Part shown: positions 9,266 through 18,459 of the stretch, one piece after another
Numbering within the stretch: position 1 is the first letter of the stretch
Layout of the letters: each line of letters starts with the position of its first letter
Source of the DNA: Lachnospiraceae bacterium
GTDB lineage: Bacteria; Bacillota; Clostridia; Lachnospirales; Lachnospiraceae
Direction: 5' to 3'
Length of the DNA stretch: 64,000 bases
Assembly: GCA_021770755.1 (NCBI GenBank)
Contig: JAETQI010000015.1
Coordinates: 1 to 64,000, forward strand
Made by a program: the position numbers and the translations under genes
The notes under the pieces: generated by a model
Databases searched by the model: none
What the model saw: the letters and a program-made list of their open reading frames with translations, nothing else
What the model was told of the DNA's origin: nothing

Positions 9266-10555
9266 CTAATTGTGATATACCACCTTGCCATTCACGATCG
9301 TGTATCTCACAACACCCTGCAGCGTCTGCCCCGCAAACGGTGAATTGGAAGACTTTGACGCAAAATCGTTCACGACCCACGATGCATTGGCGTCAAATAT
9401 CACAATGTCGGCGGCGCTCCCCTGCGCCAGTGTCCCGGCAGAGAGCCTGTACATCTGCGCGGGAGCCGCCGACATGCGCTCGATCAACTGTGTCACGGTC
9501 AGAAGCTTCTGGCTGACCAGATTGGTGATGCCAAGCGCAAGCGCCGTCTCCAGACCGATAATGCCGCTCGGTGCTTCCGTGACGGGTCTGGCTTTTTCCT
9601 CCCTGCTGTGAGGCGCATGGTCTGTGGCGATGATATCGATTGTGCCGTCGCGCAGCCCTTCTATGATCGCCAGCCGGTCGGATTCCTCGCGCAGCGGCGG
9701 ATTCATCTTCGCAAGTGTGCCATACTTGATCGCTGCCTCCTGCGTCAGACTGAAATGGTGCGGCGTCGCCTCCGCGTGAATGTTGTTCCTGCCCGTTGAA
9801 GCCGCTTTCTTTTTCGCCTGTCTGACTTTCTCCACGCCCTCCTTCGTGCTGATATGCTGGATATTCAAAACAGCACCTGTTCTCAAAGCGATCTCTAAGT
9901 CACGCCCGATCAGCGAGATCTCCGCCTCCCTTGGCGAGCCGCCGATCCCGTAATGCTCCGACGCCTTTCCTCTGTTGATGCCATTGTCCGCGATCTGTGA
10001 AGGATCCTCCTCGTGAAGACTGACCGGCACGTTCAGCGCCGCCGTCTTTGTCATGGCGCGCTCCAGCAGTTGCGCATCCATGATCGGTATGCCATCGTCG
10101 GTAAATCCTACCGCGCCTTTTGCCAACAGCGCATCCATGTCCGTCAGCTCTTTTCCCGCCATCCCTTTCGTCACGGTAGCGCAAGTATACACCTTTAGAT
10201 CTGTCTTTTTCCCTTTTTCAATGACATAGGCCAGCGTTTCGGCATTATCCACAGCGGGCTTTGTGTTCGCCATCAGCACCACGCTCGTGAAGCCGCCCTT
10301 AAGCGCTGCCCGGGCACCCGTCTCGATATCCTCCTTGTGCGTGAAGCCCGGATCGCGGAAATGCACATGCACATCCACCAGTCCGGGCGCCACGATACAG
10401 CCGGACGCGTCTATTGTCTCACAATCCGCTCCGGCGTCCTCCTCTGTGATCTCCTTTGCTATTTTCAAGATCTTTCCGTCTTTTACCAGGACATCCGCCA
10501 GCAGTTCGATCCTGTTTGCCGGATCGATGACCATGCCGTTTTTTATCAACATCAT
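9266..10555 (-). CDS. pyrC: dihydroorotase
   Basis: Zinc amidohydrolase of pyrimidine synthesis that interconverts carbamoyl-aspartate and dihydroorotate. The metal-binding signature VDVHVHFRDPG lies near residue 60. NTKPAVDN follows, and IATDHAPHSREEK near residue 300 is the typical class I block with the catalytic Asp. About 429 residues, the usual class I size. I start it at the ATG at 10555, preceded by GAGAGG, rather than at a TTG seven codons upstream. No other pyr gene is near. The 3' end nearly touches the AraC gene. Confidence 0.94.
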   Translation of the reverse strand: MMLIKNGMVIDPANRIELLADVLVKDGKILKIAKEITEEDAGADCETIDASGCIVAPGLVDVHVHFRDPGFTHKEDIETGARAALKGGFTSVVLMANTKPAVDNAETLAYVIEKGKKTDLKVYTCATVTKGMAGKELTDMDALLAKGAVGFTDDGIPIMDAQLLERAMTKTAALNVPVSLHEEDPSQIADNGINRGKASEHYGIGGSPREAEISLIGRDLEIALRTGAVLNIQHISTKEGVEKVRQAKKKAASTGRNNIHAEATPHHFSLTQEAAIKYGTLAKMNPPLREESDRLAIIEGLRDGTIDIIATDHAPHSREEKARPVTEAPSGIIGLETALALGITNLVSQKLLTVTQLIERMSAAPAQMYRLSAGTLAQGSAADIVIFDANASWVVNDFASKSSNSPFAGQTLQGVVRYTIVNGKVVYHN

Positions 10556-10648
10556 CGCTTTGTACCTCTCTTCCAAATGCTCCGCATCCGTCTGCCGAAA
10601 ACCGGTTCACAGTCTGCCGCCGCTTCCGTGAACACTCTACCATATATT

Positions 10649-11104
10649 CTACTTAAATTCTATCATTTTATCCGCGATATTCTGCGTCTTTACCACGATG
10701 TACGGGCGTGTCGGCGTCTTTGTCACATTCTCCGCCTTCCCCGGTCCGATCAGGGTCGTATCGATGACAAGTGTATCCGGCGTCTCATAAAAAGAATTGA
10801 CGCTGATGCTGTACCCGCCGCTGGGCTGCTCCCCATATCCGACCGCTATGTAAAGTTCCTCTCCCAGCGTGTAGCTGATCTGGAACGGATCCGCATACTT
10901 CTCCGCGATAATGTCCTTTAGGGAATCCGGCTGCTGATCCTCCCCGACTACAGTGAAATCAATGTCCTTGATCTTATCCTCCGGTGTCTCCTCCTCCGAG
11001 CTGCAGCCAAGCGACCCGACCGCCAGCATCGCAGCCAGCATCACAAGCGCGATCGTTCTCCTTCCCTTCTTCATCAAACGCACCAAATCCATAAACAGAT
11101 CCAT
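10649..11104 (-). CDS. PrcB-domain-like lipoprotein of unknown role
   Basis: Small secreted lipoprotein of about 151 residues. Start at 11104, because GGAGG precedes that ATG closely. A Lys/Arg-rich N-terminus and a hydrophobic stretch lead to LGC, a likely lipidation cysteine. The mature part contains GEELYIAVGYGEQPSGGYSI and an ending of the type RPYIVVKT, which resemble the PrcB C-terminal domain (a protease-complex subunit first named in Treponema). Function in Clostridia is not established. It lies about 90 bases upstream of pyrC on the same strand and may be co-transcribed with it. Confidence 0.7.
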   Translation of the reverse strand: MDLFMDLVRLMKKGRRTIALVMLAAMLAVGSLGCSSEEETPEDKIKDIDFTVVGEDQQPDSLKDIIAEKYADPFQISYTLGEELYIAVGYGEQPSGGYSISVNSFYETPDTLVIDTTLIGPGKAENVTKTPTRPYIVVKTQNIADKMIEFK

Positions 11105-11255
11105 AATACCTCCTAAAACCAATCGGTCACAACAAACGCTTTTATCTATAATTATGTCTTAATTCAAAAAGATATACGTTTTTGGTTGATTTTACCTGCA
11201 AAAATGTATAAGATATATTCATTGGTATATTATTATGGAAAGGTATGGTATTATT

Positions 11256-11996
11256 ATGATTCGATTGATTCTAGTGGCAGGCTTTGTCATCCTCTTTCTC
11301 ATACTGAGCATGCCGGTCATGCTCGTGGAATGGATCATCGGCAGATATAACCCCGATCTCAAGAGCCGCTCCAGTCTGGCGATCGTCAACTGGGCATTCC
11401 GGTGCGTGCGCTTTCTGGCGGGCGCTAAAGTGGATTATATCGGCGAGGAAAATATCCCGGCGGACACTCCCGTCCTCTATATCGGAAACCACAGAAGTTT
11501 CTTTGACGTCGTGCTGACGTATATACGTGTTCCCCGCCCCACCGGCTATATCGCCAAAAAAAGCATGGAAAAAGTCCCCCTGCTCAACATCTGGATGCGA
11601 AACCTCCACTGCCTGTTCCTCGACCGGGAGAATATCAAGGCGGGTATGCAGACCATTCTCGCCGCCATTGACCTGATGAAGAACGGCACATCGATCTGTA
11701 TCTTCCCCGAAGGAACCCGAAACAAGGAGGAGGGCACACTCCTTCCCTTTCACGAAGGGAGCTTTCGGATCGCCGCGAAAGCAGACTGCCCGATCGTTCC
11801 CATGACGATCAACAACAGCGCCGCTGTCTTTGAGAACCAGTTCCCGCGGATCCGAAAAGCCCATGTCATCATCGAGTACGGCAAACCGATCTACATCAGG
11901 GAACTCCCCAGGGAACAGCAGAAAAAGCTGGCGCCCTACGTGCAGGAGATCATCCTGGAGACCTATCGTAAAAATCAGGACAATATATCGTTATGA
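11256..11996 (+). CDS. plsC: 1-acyl-sn-glycerol-3-phosphate acyltransferase
   Basis: Membrane acyltransferase making phosphatidic acid from lysophosphatidic acid. A hydrophobic N-terminus (MIRLILVAGFVILFLIL) anchors it. The acyltransferase blocks follow: GNHRSFFDVV contains the catalytic NHxxxxD, and FPEGTRNKEEG is the phosphate-binding block. About 246 residues, normal for PlsC. An upstream in-frame ATG at 11235 is possible, but the AAAGG site and the family's usual N-terminus favour 11256. The 3' end overlaps the convergent murF by six bases. Confidence 0.93.
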   Translation: MIRLILVAGFVILFLILSMPVMLVEWIIGRYNPDLKSRSSLAIVNWAFRCVRFLAGAKVDYIGEENIPADTPVLYIGNHRSFFDVVLTYIRVPRPTGYIAKKSMEKVPLLNIWMRNLHCLFLDRENIKAGMQTILAAIDLMKNGTSICIFPEGTRNKEEGTLLPFHEGSFRIAAKADCPIVPMTINNSAAVFENQFPRIRKAHVIIEYGKPIYIRELPREQQKKLAPYVQEIILETYRKNQDNISL

Positions 11997-13487
11997 CAAT
12001 CTCTCTATGATCTCCTCAAAATGCATCCCGTGCGATGCCTTGACGAGCACGATATCGCCGTCGTGAATGATCTCCCCGATATCCGTGTACAGCGCTTCCT
12101 TGCTCTCATAATAATACGGTCTTACCGACGGGTTATCCACACTCCTTGCGCCGTCATACATGTTTCTGCACAATTTCCCCACGCAGATGACCACATCGAT
12201 ATCTTTCTGCGCCGCATAGACACCGACCTCGCGGTGCAGCGCAGCCTCGTCTGCGCCAAGCTCAAACATATCCCCGAGGATCGCGGCCTTGCGCATCTTC
12301 TTATGCGGCGCCGCCTCCACCGGATCATCAGATGCAGCCGACACGTCTGCCATCTTCTGTGCGCCCGCCATATCCGAGGCATCTGTCATATAAAGCAGAT
12401 CGATCGCCGCCTTCATGGAGACGGGATTGGCATTGTAGCAGTCGTCGATCAATATCAGCCTGTCGGTGCGGATCACATGGCTCCTGCCGCCCACGGCTTC
12501 CACATCGCGGATGCCTGCCTGGATCTGCTGCGGCTTCAATCCAAACAGCGCGCCCACTGTTGCCGCGGCGAGCGCATTGTAGAGCATATGCTCGCCGGGA
12601 AGCGGTATCTCCGCCACAAAATCCGTCTGCGCATCATTGTCCCCGATCGTTTTCCGGATATGGATCCGCGCCCTGCTGCCCATCAGCCCTCTGTTTTCAT
12701 AATTGTCCGCATAGACTGCACTGTTTCTCCCGCTCCCGAAAAATACAGGAATACTCCCCCTGACTTCCCTGATCGTTGCCAGCTTGTCGTCATCGCTGTT
12801 CAGACAGACCTGCCCGCCCTCCTGCATATAGTCAAAGATCTCTGTCTTGGCTTTAAGGATCCCATCCCTCGATCCGAGATTCTCAAGATGGCACTGTCCG
12901 ATGTTCGTGATCAGACACACATCCGGCCTTGCGATCCTGCTCAGCCTGTGCATCTCCCCGAAATCGCTGATCCCCATCTCCAGCACTGCGATCTCACAAT
13001 CCTCGCGGATCTGGAGCACGGTCAGCGGCAGTCCCACCTCGTTGTTGAGATTTCCCTGCGTCTTTAGTACACGGAAGCCCTTTGACAGCACGCTTGCCAC
13101 AAATTCCTTCGTGCTGGTCTTGCCGACACTGCCCGTGATGCCAACCACCCTGATATCCAGTTGTCTCCGGTAGTACTCCGCCACGTCCTTTAGCGCCTGG
13201 AAACTGTCCTCCACGAGAATGTAGGCACCCCTGGGATCCTTTGGCGCCTTCTCGCAGATCACCCCCAGCGCACCGGCATCAAATACCTGACGGATAAAAC
13301 TGTGTCCGTCCACACGCTCGCCGCGCGTAGCGATAAATATGTAGTCCTTTCCTGCTTTGCGGGAGTCGATCACCACCCCCTCCGCACACCTCTCTGTTAT
13401 GTGCGCATCAGCGATATCTGACAGCGCTTCCGTGTGAAGCACACCGCTTACTGCCTCCGCGATATTGCCCAGCGTCATATTTTTCAT
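11991..13487 (-). CDS. murF: UDP-N-acetylmuramoyl-tripeptide--D-alanyl-D-alanine ligase
   Basis: Cytoplasmic Mur ligase that adds the D-Ala-D-Ala dipeptide to the peptidoglycan precursor. The ATP-binding loop GITGSVGKTSTKEF is at residues 116-129. LEMGISDFGEMHRLS and ITNIGQCHLENLGSRDG in the centre and DDCYNANPVSMKAA near residue 340 are classic MurF blocks. At 498 residues it is somewhat long. The extra length is a charged, Ala/Asp-rich insertion of roughly 30 residues before AILGDMFELG, where other MurF proteins have a short turn. It sits 25 bases downstream of ddl, which makes its dipeptide substrate, so the two form an operon. Confidence 0.95.
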   Translation of the reverse strand: MKNMTLGNIAEAVSGVLHTEALSDIADAHITERCAEGVVIDSRKAGKDYIFIATRGERVDGHSFIRQVFDAGALGVICEKAPKDPRGAYILVEDSFQALKDVAEYYRRQLDIRVVGITGSVGKTSTKEFVASVLSKGFRVLKTQGNLNNEVGLPLTVLQIREDCEIAVLEMGISDFGEMHRLSRIARPDVCLITNIGQCHLENLGSRDGILKAKTEIFDYMQEGGQVCLNSDDDKLATIREVRGSIPVFFGSGRNSAVYADNYENRGLMGSRARIHIRKTIGDNDAQTDFVAEIPLPGEHMLYNALAAATVGALFGLKPQQIQAGIRDVEAVGGRSHVIRTDRLILIDDCYNANPVSMKAAIDLLYMTDASDMAGAQKMADVSAASDDPVEAAPHKKMRKAAILGDMFELGADEAALHREVGVYAAQKDIDVVICVGKLCRNMYDGARSVDNPSVRPYYYESKEALYTDIGEIIHDGDIVLVKASHGMHFEEIIERLS

Positions 13488-13512
13488 GACAGCCCTCCAT
13501 TATCCTTTATCA

Positions 13513-14550
13513 TCATCTATATTTTTCCATAGAGCTGTCAATGATCTTCTGGCACAGATCCGCAAAGCTCATCCCGACAACTGCCGCCTCCTGCGGGAGC
13601 AGGGAGGTCGGTGTCATGCCCGGCAGCGTATTTGCCTCCAGGCAATAGAATTTGCACTCACTGTCCATACGAAAATCCATGCGCGCATACGTTTTCAGCC
13701 GGAGCGCCCTGTAGACCGTCTCCGCGCAGGACTGCAACGCCCGCGTCAGATTGGCATCGAGTTTTGCCGGGCAGGTCTCCACTGTCGTTCCTGCCTGGTA
13801 CTTATTCTTGTAATCGTAGAAGCCTACCTTCGGCGCGATCTCGATGACAGGAAGCGCCTCCCCGTCGATGACGCCGATCGAAAACTCCCGTCCGTCTATG
13901 TACTGTTCAATGATCACCCGGTCCTCAAAGGCATATGCCTTTTCCAGCGCCGCACAAAGCTGCTCCCTGTCGTCCGCCCGATAGACGCCTACGCTCGAGC
14001 CGCCGCAGTTGACCTTGACAATGCACGGGAATATATTCCATGTATCGATCATCTGACGCTCGTTTTTGCAGACCGTGATCCCCTTTGGCGTCGGTATGCC
14101 GTACTTGTGGAAAAGCTGTTTTGAGATCGCCTTATCCATGGCAAGTGCACTGGATAAGTAATCCGTCCCGGTGTACCTGATATGCAGAAGATCGAACATC
14201 GCCTGGATCTTCCCGTCCTCGCCATTCTGCCCGTGCAGCGCCAGAAATACAATATCCGCCTGGGAGCAGATCGCGATGACATTTTTCCCGATAACGCAGT
14301 CCGGATCATCCTTCCTGAGCGCCTTCACCGCACTGATATCCGGATTGATCTCGGTGATCGTGCCAAAGCTTTCACTCCAGTCTTTGTCCACAGAAAAAAT
14401 ATCGTCCGCCTCTCCCTCATATCCCAGGTACACATCCAGAAAAACAACCTCGTGCCCCTTATCCCTGAGCGCACGGTAGATCATTGCCCCTGTAACCAGC
14501 GACACATCACGCTCCGTGCTGATCCCGCCTGCCAAAATAACGATTTTCAT
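13513..14550 (-). CDS. ddl: D-alanine--D-alanine ligase
   Basis: ATP-grasp ligase that joins two D-alanines for cell-wall synthesis. The N-terminal AGGISTERDVSLVTG is the family signature. LHGQNGEDGKIQAMFD follows, and the C-terminal ATP-grasp part ends with MDFRMD and LEANTLPGMTPTS, which bind metal and substrate. About 345 residues. Start at 14550 because GGGGG lies a normal distance before that ATG; two in-frame ATGs slightly upstream are less well placed. Directly upstream of murF. Confidence 0.94.
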   Translation of the reverse strand: MKIVILAGGISTERDVSLVTGAMIYRALRDKGHEVVFLDVYLGYEGEADDIFSVDKDWSESFGTITEINPDISAVKALRKDDPDCVIGKNVIAICSQADIVFLALHGQNGEDGKIQAMFDLLHIRYTGTDYLSSALAMDKAISKQLFHKYGIPTPKGITVCKNERQMIDTWNIFPCIVKVNCGGSSVGVYRADDREQLCAALEKAYAFEDRVIIEQYIDGREFSIGVIDGEALPVIEIAPKVGFYDYKNKYQAGTTVETCPAKLDANLTRALQSCAETVYRALRLKTYARMDFRMDSECKFYCLEANTLPGMTPTSLLPQEAAVVGMSFADLCQKIIDSSMEKYR

Positions 14551-14572
14551 CTTCATTCCCCCACTCATTTTA

Positions 14573-15991
14573 CTATTTTTCCAACTTATTGATATTGCCG
14601 ATCATATCGCTCATTGCCAGAAGCAGAATCCCTTTCCACTCCACGCTCTGCACCTGCGCGCTCCCCGTCCCTATATAGCAGGTCCCGTCCACGTTAAGCC
14701 CGCCCATATATTGTATGGTATTCTCAATGATAACAGTATATTCCTTGCTGGGAGTCAGATAGTTCACAAAACTTAAGTGGAGCATGTTGGACATATTTTC
14801 CTCGATCGTCCTCGTCCCTGTGCCAAAGACCTCATCCTGCCGGATCTCCTCGCACAGCGCTTCCACCCGGTCTACCACATCCCTCATAATATATGTGCAC
14901 AGATCCCGGTCGGTGCCACTTTCCGCGCTGATATATGCCAGCACGCCATAAAAAACAAAGCACTCGCTGGCGTAATCCTCTGCCTTCTCCCGCAAAAACT
15001 TCTCCGCGGCAGCCCTGTATCCCGCGTTTCCGTCCGCCTTATAAAGCTGGGCGGCTGCATAAAACCGTGCCGCCTTCTCCCTGTCCGTCTCACACGGCTG
15101 CTGTTCAAGCCACCCCCACGCCGCGTCTGCCGCCTGCTGGTACTCTCTGCCTACATTCGCCTCATAGCGCCCAAACATATCCCGGCTCATCGCCATGATA
15201 CCGCAGAACGCCGCAGTCGCCTCATAATCACCGTACATGCTTCCGTCGCCCTTTTGTCTGGAGCTTAGCCACTTTCCCATGTACAGTAGCTGTGTGACTA
15301 GCTGTTTGTCCTGCTCGCCCTGATCCAGATGCTGGTATGCCGCCTCAAACAGCGCGCCGTTGCACTGCATCGCATACATTGCCGCGTGCATCCCAAAGCT
15401 CACATCGCATACGCCTTGCGGACTTTCCTGCAGATCGGCATTCGACATGCTTTTGAGCATACCCAGAAACAGATTCTCATAGGTGTCCTCCGCGATCCCA
15501 AACGAATAGGATCTGCCTACGATGTCGGTGTGGATATAATACGTTCCCGGTTCATCAAAGATTGTAAAATCACCCACGCTCAGCGTCAGCCCGCTCAGCG
15601 GATCCGTCCCGCCCCGCGGTATGATCCCTGTATAGACCACCTCGTCATCCGCGCAGCGCACCACCTCAAAGGTCTGCCCGTGATCTTCACCCGCAAATAT
15701 CACCTTTTTTTCCCTGCCCGACGCATATCCTGCCACATCGACATAGATACTCGGCCTGCTGACTGGCAGCGCAACGCCATACGATGTCAGTACAGTGCCA
15801 AAATTTCCCTGATGATTTGCCAGCCCGGACTGCTGCGCTGTGTCCGCCGTGTCCGTCTTGCTTCCCTGCTGCGTGTCGGGCTGCTGCGTCTTTCCCGGGC
15901 TGCCGCAGGCATTCGCCGCCAGGATCACCGCCAGAATGACACAGCACATGGCATATTTATGAAATTTTTGACACTGATCCCGGAATCTCAT
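14573..15991 (-). CDS. GH9-like (CelD N-terminal domain) lipoprotein
   Basis: Secreted, lipid-anchored protein with the layout of a family 9 glycoside hydrolase. A signal segment ends in ANAC, the probable lipidation site. An immunoglobulin-like CelD_N domain follows (VDVAGYASGREKKVIF to EPGTYYIHTDIVGRSYSF), then an all-helical (alpha/alpha)6-like region to the C-terminus. GH9 enzymes use an Asp pair early in the catalytic domain and a late Glu; I could not assign them securely, so activity on glycans is uncertain. The start is unclear because no well-spaced ribosome binding site precedes the ATG at 15991. It ends about 22 bases before ddl and may share its transcript. Confidence 0.65.
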   Translation of the reverse strand: MRFRDQCQKFHKYAMCCVILAVILAANACGSPGKTQQPDTQQGSKTDTADTAQQSGLANHQGNFGTVLTSYGVALPVSRPSIYVDVAGYASGREKKVIFAGEDHGQTFEVVRCADDEVVYTGIIPRGGTDPLSGLTLSVGDFTIFDEPGTYYIHTDIVGRSYSFGIAEDTYENLFLGMLKSMSNADLQESPQGVCDVSFGMHAAMYAMQCNGALFEAAYQHLDQGEQDKQLVTQLLYMGKWLSSRQKGDGSMYGDYEATAAFCGIMAMSRDMFGRYEANVGREYQQAADAAWGWLEQQPCETDREKAARFYAAAQLYKADGNAGYRAAAEKFLREKAEDYASECFVFYGVLAYISAESGTDRDLCTYIMRDVVDRVEALCEEIRQDEVFGTGTRTIEENMSNMLHLSFVNYLTPSKEYTVIIENTIQYMGGLNVDGTCYIGTGSAQVQSVEWKGILLLAMSDMIGNINKLEK

Positions 15992-16125
15992 CTCTCCATA
16001 GTCCCTTTTCCCGTATTTTTCTGATCCTATCCGGCCGCTGACGGCATCCGTCTCTCCAGACGCTGATCCCACCTCAATATTCTACACGCATTTGCCCGAC
16101 AAGTAAAGTGTTGCCGCGTGAAAAT

Positions 16126-17478
16126 CTAAACAGAACTATAACCCTTAAATTTCCATTTGCCCCTGTGGTAACGACCCATACTCACGATGCCGGTCAGCGC
16201 CCACGTCAGTCCCGTGGTCAGAAAGATCCCCCACACGCCGATGAACGGTATCATCGTGAGCGGCAGGGCAAAGCCGACGCGCCCTGCCACCTCCATCAGA
16301 CCGTTGATCATCGCAAAGGCGGCATCTCCTGCTCCGTTCAGCACGCTTCTCGCCACATAGATCATGCCCAGGAAGAAATAGAACCAGCTCGTGATCGAAA
16401 GTCCCTTCGCACCGATCGCGATGACCTCCGGCTCTGTCACGAACACGCCCACGATCTGTCTCCCAAATAGCTGGCACGGGATCAGCATGACGATGCTGAA
16501 CACAATGACACTCCGGAAACCGGCTCTGTACCCCTGCTTCACCCGGTCGATCTTCCCGGCTCCGATATTCTGTCCCGTGTACGTCGTGAGCGCTGCCCCG
16601 AGTGAATTGTACGGCTGCTGCACGAGCTGCTCAATGCGCCCAAGCGCTGTGTTTGCCGCGACCACGTGCTCCCCAAATCCGTTGACGATCTTCTGCAGGA
16701 AGATGCAGGAGAACGCGATCAGCGCATTTTGCAGCGCAATCGGAAGCCCGAGCCTGAAACAGCGCGCCATGATATCTTTCCGCACAGGGCGGTTCTCTCT
16801 CTGAATGCGGAAATACGAAATCCTGCACAGCGCATATGTAAATGCCCCGATCGCTGCCACAAGCTGCGCGATGACTGTCGCGAGCGCCACGCCGAACACA
16901 GACCAGCCAAGCACGATGACAAACAGCAGGTCCAGTCCGATATTGACAAAGCATGAGACGACCATAAAATACAGCGGCGTCTTGGAATCCCCCAGCGCAC
17001 GCAGCACCGACGCCACACCATTGTACGCGGCGATCGCGAGTATTCCCGCGCACGAGACACGCATGTACGTGACCGCATCATCCAGTATGATCTCCGGCGT
17101 GTCGAGTGCCGAAAGCACCCATTTCGCCGAAGCGATGCCGATGATCCCCATCACGACAGAGACCATCGCCAGCAGATACATGCCGTTGATAATGCTCTTC
17201 TCCACCATATCCATTCTGCCTGCGCCAAAATGCTGCGCCACCACGACACCCACGCCCGCCGAAATGCCAAAACTCATGGCAAAGAGCAGAAAGTTGAGCG
17301 ATCCCGTGGCACCTACGGACGCCAGCGCATTCGCGCCCACAAACCGCCCCACCACAATGGAATCGACCATGTTGTAAAACTGCTGGAACAAATTTCCGAT
17401 CAGCATCGGAATCGTGAATCTGAGAAGAAGCCCTGCCGGGTTTCCCTCTGTCATACTGTAAACTGCCTGCTTTTCCAT
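16126..17478 (-). CDS. MATE family efflux transporter
   Basis: Twelve-span exporter of the multidrug and toxin extrusion family, driven by Na+ or H+. The N-terminal block (GNPAGLLLRFTIPMLIGNLF and NMVDSIVVGRFVG) and the repeated inverted half at about residue 240 (GLPIALQNALIAFS) are typical. At 450 residues it has normal length. AGAGG lies just before the ATG. A promoter candidate (TTGATT/TATGAT at 17578-17605) and two TTGTACAA sites lie upstream, so a dedicated regulator may control it. The substrate cannot be told. It is one of three MATE genes in this window. Confidence 0.92.
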   Translation of the reverse strand: MEKQAVYSMTEGNPAGLLLRFTIPMLIGNLFQQFYNMVDSIVVGRFVGANALASVGATGSLNFLLFAMSFGISAGVGVVVAQHFGAGRMDMVEKSIINGMYLLAMVSVVMGIIGIASAKWVLSALDTPEIILDDAVTYMRVSCAGILAIAAYNGVASVLRALGDSKTPLYFMVVSCFVNIGLDLLFVIVLGWSVFGVALATVIAQLVAAIGAFTYALCRISYFRIQRENRPVRKDIMARCFRLGLPIALQNALIAFSCIFLQKIVNGFGEHVVAANTALGRIEQLVQQPYNSLGAALTTYTGQNIGAGKIDRVKQGYRAGFRSVIVFSIVMLIPCQLFGRQIVGVFVTEPEVIAIGAKGLSITSWFYFFLGMIYVARSVLNGAGDAAFAMINGLMEVAGRVGFALPLTMIPFIGVWGIFLTTGLTWALTGIVSMGRYHRGKWKFKGYSSV

Positions 17479-17577
17479 ATTGATACCCCTCTGATCTGTA
17501 AGATTTCACTGATCGCACCTGCACCAATCCCGGTACATAAATCCTTCCGGGGCTGCCATTTGCTTTCTCGAAATGCA

Positions 17578-17605
17578 ATCATATCATGAATGCAGAATAA
17601 ATCAA
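17578..17605 (-). promoter_or_regulatory. promoter of the first MATE gene
   Basis: On the minus strand TTGATT (17600-17605) and TATGAT (17578-17583) are 16 bp apart, about 100 bp upstream of the MATE start at 17478. Confidence 0.4.
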
Positions 17606-17629
17606 TGGGGTAATGTAAAATAAATAACT

Positions 17630-17658
17630 TTGTACAAGATTAATATCGAATTGTACAA
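17630..17658. promoter_or_regulatory. paired palindromic operator candidates
   Basis: The 8-bp palindrome TTGTACAA occurs at 17630-17637 and again at 17651-17658. The centres are 21 bp apart, two turns of the helix, so two dimers would bind the same DNA face. The pair lies 24 bp upstream of the likely -35 of the MATE gene, where an activator would bind. Confidence 0.45.
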
Positions 17659-17684
17659 AAGACGATCGAAAGCGGCGAGCGTTT

Positions 17685-18449
17685 TCAGCAGAATATATCC
17701 GCCTCCACATTCAGTTTCCCCTTGCGCGTCTCGCCCGATACGCCCACAAACCGGAACCTGCCAAAGCCCCGCACCGTCACCTGATCGCCGGGTTTTAACT
17801 GGCCGCCGTTGTTCTCGTTGAGCCTGCCGTTCACAAAAATGCGCTTTGCCCGGAAGAGCTCCACGCTCTCACTCCGCGACAGATTATAGATCTTCGCAAC
17901 GATGCTGTCGGCGCGCGCCGCGCTGACCTGCACAGTCCTGCGCTCCAGTCTCGTGACCGCACTCTCCGGTATCTTTTCCGCGATCCGGCACCGGACGCTG
18001 GTATGCCTGATCTGATCCAGATTCTCTATGATATAGGGCGCCATCTTCTCCGTGCAGAACAGGAAAGCGTGTTTCCCGGCAACAATGATGTCCCCGAGCG
18101 TGGCGCGCTCGATCCCAAGGTTCATCAGCGCCCCCAGGTAATCCCTGTGCCCCAGCTCCTCGCCGAACTTCTCGACAAGCGGCGCGATCTCGATGCACCG
18201 GATCGGAAACGGTTCCTCGTACCCGCACAGCTCCTCGCTGCCAAAGCGCAGCATCACGCGCTCGCAGTCCGCCGTGCCGCCAGACACCGTGACCGGCACA
18301 TAGGACAGCTCCCGCTCCATACGATAATATATGTCAAGCTCCGCCGCCGACAAAAAACCGGTAAATAAATACTGGCTGTTATTGTATGCTTTGTCCGCCA
18401 GCTCCTCCAGACGTTTTCTCAGCAATATCTCCTCCGAATCCATGTCCAT
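17685..18449 (-). CDS. YlmH-type S4-domain RNA-binding protein
   Basis: RNA-binding protein of the YlmH family, linked in other Firmicutes to ribosome rescue and cell-division loci. The N-terminal two thirds form the YlmH domain (FTGFLSAAELDIYYRME near residue 30, GHRDYLGALMNLGIERATLG near residue 100). The S4 domain closes the protein from about residue 178 (VSAARADSIVAKIYNLSRS, then FVNGRLNENN). 254 residues, typical. GAGAGG precedes the ATG by six bases. It lies 10 bases downstream of the Mrr-like nuclease gene, so they share a transcript, although no functional link is known. Confidence 0.88.
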   Translation of the reverse strand: MDMDSEEILLRKRLEELADKAYNNSQYLFTGFLSAAELDIYYRMERELSYVPVTVSGGTADCERVMLRFGSEELCGYEEPFPIRCIEIAPLVEKFGEELGHRDYLGALMNLGIERATLGDIIVAGKHAFLFCTEKMAPYIIENLDQIRHTSVRCRIAEKIPESAVTRLERRTVQVSAARADSIVAKIYNLSRSESVELFRAKRIFVNGRLNENNGGQLKPGDQVTVRGFGRFRFVGVSGETRKGKLNVEADIFC

Positions 18450-18459
18450 GCCCCCCCTC

